Shown: in pieces, positions 4,374 to 7,594 of the stretch
Layout: each line of letters opens with the position of its first letter
How positions within the stretch are numbered: the first letter of the stretch is position 1
Source: Candidatus Thorarchaeota archaeon
GTDB lineage: Archaea > Asgardarchaeota > Thorarchaeia > Thorarchaeales > Thorarchaeaceae
Length of the DNA: 7,594 nt
Assembly (NCBI GenBank): GCA_013138615.1
Contig: WTCK01000180.1
Coordinates: 1-7,594 of the forward strand
Reading direction: 5' to 3'
Notes under the pieces: model-generated
The model's database searches: none
What the model saw: only the letters and a program-made list of their open reading frames with translations
What the model was told of the DNA's origin: nothing
Position numbers and translations under genes: made by a program

Positions 4374-6845
4374 TTGCCAACGAAGTTCAAACCTAAGATA
4401 ACGTCCAAACGCTGGAAACCTGAGGCCGAGGAAGAAATACTGAAAACGTGGTTCGATGAAGATCTCTATGCCTTTGATCCTGACTCTGGAAAGGAGATTT
4501 TCACGATAGATACCCCGCCCCCCTATCTCTCAGGCCCAATGCATGTGGGGCAGGTTGTTCATTACACACAGATAGATGAGATTGCCAGGTATCGGCGGAT
4601 GCAAGGACTAGAGGTTAACTTTCCCTTAGGTATAGACCGTAACGGTCTCCCAGTGGAAGTGAGGGTTGAAAAAGATCTTGGGTTGAATATGCATACCACT
4701 CCACGAGAGATATTCATCCAGAAATGCAGAGAGCTATTGGATGAGGATGAGAAAATTGCTCTTGCAGCTTTCAAGCGACTTGGTCTTGGATTCAATACTT
4801 ATGATGACGAAGGTAGCTATCGTACAGATAGTCCAAAATACAGAGCGGTAACTCAAGCAACATTCATCGATATCTGGAACAAGGGTTTGGTGTACAATGG
4901 CATACGACCCAATAACTGGTGTTTTGAATGCGGTACAACAATTGCTGACGCAGAAGTTGAGTACTCAGAGCGCCCAACAACCCTGCACTATCTCCACTTC
5001 CAAGTAGATGGACTTGATCCAATAGAGATAGCCACGACGCGACCAGAGCTGCTCTGTGCGTGTGGTGCCATATTTATTCATCCTGAAGACAAACGCTATC
5101 CCAGCTATGTTGGCAAGAAAGCCAAAGTGCCAGTCTTTGGTCATGAGGTGCAAATCATTGAGAGTCCCACGGCTCAAATGGATGTTGGAACTGGCGCTTT
5201 GATGGTGTGTAGCTACGGGGACCAAGCTGATATTGCGGCGTTTCGTGACTATGCACTAAAGCCTATAGCAGCCATCTCACCTGATGGCACGATGACTGAG
5301 GCTGCGGGAGAATACGCTGGTCTAACGGTTTCAGAAGCACGGATGAGGGTGATTGAGGCTCTCATGAAGGGGAAATTCCTGTTCAAGCAGGAGGAATCAG
5401 TACAGAGAGTGCCCCTATGCTGGCGCAGTAGGACTCCCATTGAATTCATAGCAATGGAGGAATATTATGTCAAGCAAGTCGAGTTCATTGATGATTTGAT
5501 GAAGATTACAAATGAAACGCCATTCTTTCCCAACTTTCACAGGCAGATACTCATTGATTGGTTGAACAGGGTTTCTGTGGATTGGCCAGTGAGCAGACGC
5601 AGATACTACGGCACGGAGCTACCGATCTGGTACTGCAATGCATGCGGTGAGGCAGTCTTGCCCGAATCCGGTGAGATCCGGTACTACCAACCGTGGAAGG
5701 AAGACCCCCCATTCAAGAAATGCCCCAAGTGCAGTGCGGAAGAGGGTTTCAGAGGTGAAGAACGAACTTTCGACACATGGATGGACTCCTCAATAAGCGG
5801 CCTGCAAGCAATTGGCTATCTGCGTGATGATAATCTCTTCAAGAAGGCCTTCGGCAATGTTCTGCGCCCGCAGGGCAAGGATATCGTAAGGACTTGGCTC
5901 TACTACTCTCTCCTGAGGACCTATCAGCTGACAGGGAAACCAGCCTTCAAGGAGATCTGGGTTTCAGGATTTGTGGTTGACGAGAACGGCGAGGCAATGA
6001 GCAAATCAAGAGGCAACTCGCCGCCACCGATGCCGTTTGTGGAGAAGTACGGCGCCGATGAAATACGGTTCTTCGGGGTGCTTGAGGCTGGACTCGGCAG
6101 CGATATACGCTTCTCAGAGGACCGACTAGCTGGCGTGTCAAAGTTCATGACAAAGCTCTGGAATATTGCACGTTTCATTTCCATGTTTCCTGTGCCAGAG
6201 AAAATAGAATTTGCAGACCTGACTCCAGTGGATCAGTGGGTTCTTGCGGAGGCTAGCAAGACAGTTGAGAGAATATTGCCTGATTGTAACCTTCTGGACT
6301 TCCATAAGCCCGCAATTGAAATCAGAAGGTTTGCTTGGAACTTCTTTGCGGACCACGTCCTAGAAATGCTCAAGGGACGGTGTTTCAATGGCGAAGGCAC
6401 GTTCACTGAGAGTGAGCAAAAATCTGCATGGTTTGCTCTGCATAAAACATTGAAAATCATCCTGAAGGCTTTGGCGCCCATCACTCCATTCATCACCGAC
6501 CGGGTTTATCGAGAGCTCTACGATCCGAAGGGTATACACCGAAAGGCATACCCCTCCCCACAGGAAGAGTGGATCTCAGATATGACTGAGCACACGGGCT
6601 TGTTGATGCAGACTAATGCAGCATTCTGGAAGTTCAAACGTGAGAGTGGCCTGTCGCTCCGCCAAGGAGTGCCCGAAGCCTATGTTTCAGATAAACTCAA
6701 GCTGTGGGCTAGGGATTTGCAGGCAATGCATGGCATAGAAACGATTGGTTTTGGAAAGCCATCAGGTGATGGCTTCGTTGAAGTAATAATTCCAGAAACG
6801 GAGGAGGTAATATTCGTGAAACCGCCCCCGACAGAGCCTGCATAG
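4374..6845 (+). CDS. valS: Valyl-tRNA synthetase, archaeal type
   Basis: This 823-residue class I synthetase (numbered from the TTG at 4374) charges tRNA-Val with valine. IDTPPPYLSGPMHVGQ (45-60) carries the HIGH-like motif as MHVG, and GIDRNGLPVEV (86-96) follows. The CP1 editing domain, which hydrolyses Thr-tRNA-Val, shows ATTRPELL (220-227) and GTGALMVCSYGDQAD (272-286), both typical of archaeal ValRS. CxxC pairs at 183/186, 421/424 and 450/453 look like zinc ligands. TFDTWMDSS (465-473) precedes the KMSKS loop, here AMSKS (541-545) with the first Lys replaced by Ala. The second, catalytic Lys544 is kept. A helical anticodon-binding domain spans about 615-730. Start: TTG with AAGGAG nine bases upstream. 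A TTG at 4287 would add 29 residues. The gene converges on the OsmC-like gene with a 13-base gap. Confidence 0.93.
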   Translation: MPTKFKPKITSKRWKPEAEEEILKTWFDEDLYAFDPDSGKEIFTIDTPPPYLSGPMHVGQVVHYTQIDEIARYRRMQGLEVNFPLGIDRNGLPVEVRVEKDLGLNMHTTPREIFIQKCRELLDEDEKIALAAFKRLGLGFNTYDDEGSYRTDSPKYRAVTQATFIDIWNKGLVYNGIRPNNWCFECGTTIADAEVEYSERPTTLHYLHFQVDGLDPIEIATTRPELLCACGAIFIHPEDKRYPSYVGKKAKVPVFGHEVQIIESPTAQMDVGTGALMVCSYGDQADIAAFRDYALKPIAAISPDGTMTEAAGEYAGLTVSEARMRVIEALMKGKFLFKQEESVQRVPLCWRSRTPIEFIAMEEYYVKQVEFIDDLMKITNETPFFPNFHRQILIDWLNRVSVDWPVSRRRYYGTELPIWYCNACGEAVLPESGEIRYYQPWKEDPPFKKCPKCSAEEGFRGEERTFDTWMDSSISGLQAIGYLRDDNLFKKAFGNVLRPQGKDIVRTWLYYSLLRTYQLTGKPAFKEIWVSGFVVDENGEAMSKSRGNSPPPMPFVEKYGADEIRFFGVLEAGLGSDIRFSEDRLAGVSKFMTKLWNIARFISMFPVPEKIEFADLTPVDQWVLAEASKTVERILPDCNLLDFHKPAIEIRRFAWNFFADHVLEMLKGRCFNGEGTFTESEQKSAWFALHKTLKIILKALAPITPFITDRVYRELYDPKGIHRKAYPSPQEEWISDMTEHTGLLMQTNAAFWKFKRESGLSLRQGVPEAYVSDKLKLWARDLQAMHGIETIGFGKPSGDGFVEVIIPETEEVIFVKPPPTEPA

Positions 6846-6858
6846 TGTGCTACACCGC

Positions 6859-7293
6859 CTACTTCACGACTACATGATTTTCGTGCTCGACAGGGCATTT
6901 CATGCTGTTCGCTACAAGGCAGTATTTGCCAGCCAACTCGAGAGCTCTCTCCGCCTTTGACTTGAGATCCCCGGAGTCAACAGTGACAGTTGCCTTGAGC
7001 AGTATCTTTGTGAACTGGAAGCCTTTCTCCACTCTTTCAAGTGTCCCTACGCCTTCACAGGTGAACGCTTGGTAGTCGAATCTCATCTTGTGAGTGAAGG
7101 TTACAAATGTAGTCATTAGACATGATGCCGCAGCGGCGACAAACAGGTCCTCGGGCGATATGATACCTTCAGGTCCTCCGAACTCGGGAGGTGAGGCTAC
7201 CTGCACCTTTGGCTTTCCCTTAACAGTCAGATTACCGGCTCGGTCATGTGTCCAGTCAATTGTTACAAGATACTCATGGGACTCATCAGTCAT
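6859..7293 (-). CDS. OsmC/Ohr-family protein
   Basis: This 144-residue protein (from the ATG at 7293) belongs to the OsmC/Ohr family, whose members typically reduce organic hydroperoxides with paired redox cysteines in the cytoplasm. The features expected of the active site are visible: Arg18 (THDRAGNL), Glu48 in SPEDLFVAAAASC, Cys58 at the end of that motif, and Cys133 in NSMKCPVEH. Length fits the family. AGGTG lies six bases before the ATG at 7293 and supports it. A GTG at 7302 overlaps that Shine-Dalgarno and would add three residues. Immediately upstream on the same strand is a second OsmC-type gene, 53% identical over the last 70 residues (37/70 by hand alignment), so this is a tandem duplication. 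A symmetric 24-bp dyad lies in the gap. The exact substrate, peroxide or otherwise, is unknown. Confidence 0.9.
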   Translation of the reverse strand: MTDESHEYLVTIDWTHDRAGNLTVKGKPKVQVASPPEFGGPEGIISPEDLFVAAAASCLMTTFVTFTHKMRFDYQAFTCEGVGTLERVEKGFQFTKILLKATVTVDSGDLKSKAERALELAGKYCLVANSMKCPVEHENHVVVK

Positions 7294-7309
7294 AGTATGC
7301 ACCTGAGCA

Positions 7310-7333
7310 TTTCCTAGGAGCGCCCTTAGGAAA
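7310..7333. promoter_or_regulatory. 24-bp dyad between the two OsmC genes (candidate operator)
   Basis: The left half TTTCCTAGGAGC and right half GCCCTTAGGAAA are inverted copies with 10 of 12 positions complementary and no spacer. The dyad lies 17-40 bases upstream of the ATG at 7293. The lack of a loop and of a following T-run argues against a terminator hairpin, so a site for a dimeric regulator is the more likely reading. No clear TATA box is seen in the 76-base gap. Confidence 0.45.
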
Positions 7334-7369
7334 AGGGTTTGGTTCTAGCTGTAACTCTTCGCACCGTTG

Positions 7370-7594
7370 TCATTCCACGACTACTTCGGTTACGTGTGTG
7401 ATGGGACATTTCATGCTGTTGCCTACAAAGCAGTACTTGGCAGCAAGCTCCAGTGCTCTCTCTATCTTGCCTTTAAGACTCTCAGATTCAACGACCACCC
7501 TTGCTTTCATGTCGATTTGTGTTATCTCGTAGCTTCGACCTACTGACTCCAGTTTTCCAGTAGAATCGCATTCAAATGACTTGAAACTGATGTG
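7370..7594 (-). CDS. OsmC/Ohr-family protein, C-terminal part (runs off the window)
   Basis: A minus-strand frame enters from the right edge and stops at TGA (7372-7370), giving 74 residues. It starts HISFKSFECDSTGKLESVG and ends NSMKCPITHVTEVVVE. It aligns without gaps to the C-terminal half of the neighbouring OsmC gene at 37 of 70 identical positions, including the family's second redox cysteine (NSMKC). The first redox cysteine and the start lie beyond the window. The gene precedes its paralogue by 76 bases on the same strand, and the two may be co-transcribed. Divergence at about half the positions suggests an old duplication, with room for different substrates. Confidence 0.88.
   Translation of the reverse strand, partial: HISFKSFECDSTGKLESVGRSYEITQIDMKARVVVESESLKGKIERALELAAKYCFVGNSMKCPITHVTEVVVE

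Noticed and set aside
4374..6845. Isoleucyl- or leucyl-tRNA synthetase instead of valyl
   Set aside because: GIDRNGLPVE, ATTRPELL and GTGALMVCSYGD in the editing domain, the length and TFDTWMDSSIS match archaeal ValRS rather than IleRS or LeuRS.
1..7594. CRISPR arrays, insertion sequences, integrases or defence genes
   Set aside because: No regularly spaced repeats, transposase motifs or terminal inverted repeats were seen. The content is mainly housekeeping.

Overview
The window reads as archaeal chromosome. It encodes a TATA-binding protein, an archaeal-type UMP kinase and an archaeal-type valyl-tRNA synthetase. It also has a tRNA-Leu with an intron at the canonical archaeal position 37/38, and TATA boxes at sensible distances from several genes. 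The surface protein architecture (signal peptide, sequon-rich ectodomain, C-terminal membrane anchor) is also archaeal. A mixed-content mesophile such as an Asgard (Thorarchaeota-like) or related lineage would fit, but that placement is inference. The sequence itself only secures 'archaeon'.

Layout, left to right: the 3' end of an unidentified plus-strand gene (to 92); an intron-containing tRNA-Leu(CAA) on the minus strand (147-268); and a minus-strand run read in the order aldo/keto reductase (3186-2209), UMP kinase pyrH (2108-1410), winged-helix regulator (1426-1100, overlapping pyrH) and tbp (1005-415). tbp has its own doubled TATA box. Divergent from the aldo/keto reductase is a predicted secreted, membrane-anchored protein of unknown function (3343-4191, plus). 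It is followed by a pyrimidine tract and then valS (4374-6845, plus, TTG start). valS converges with a minus-strand OsmC-like gene (7293-6859). Upstream of that lies the C-terminal half of a second OsmC paralogue, which runs off the right edge.

Most of this is core information processing (tRNA-Leu, TBP, ValRS, UMP kinase) with two oxidoreductive or stress-type families (AKR, OsmC) and one lineage-specific surface protein. No mobile element, CRISPR array, defence system or obvious novel multigene system was seen. The best second-look items are small: a 24-bp dyad (10 of 12 symmetric positions paired) between the two OsmC genes, the twin palindromic TATA boxes of tbp, a tRNA intron that can pair with the anticodon loop in competing ways, the start and leader of valS with its three Pro-Pro-Pro triplets, and the orphan surface protein. 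No gene-free stretch exceeds 300 bases.
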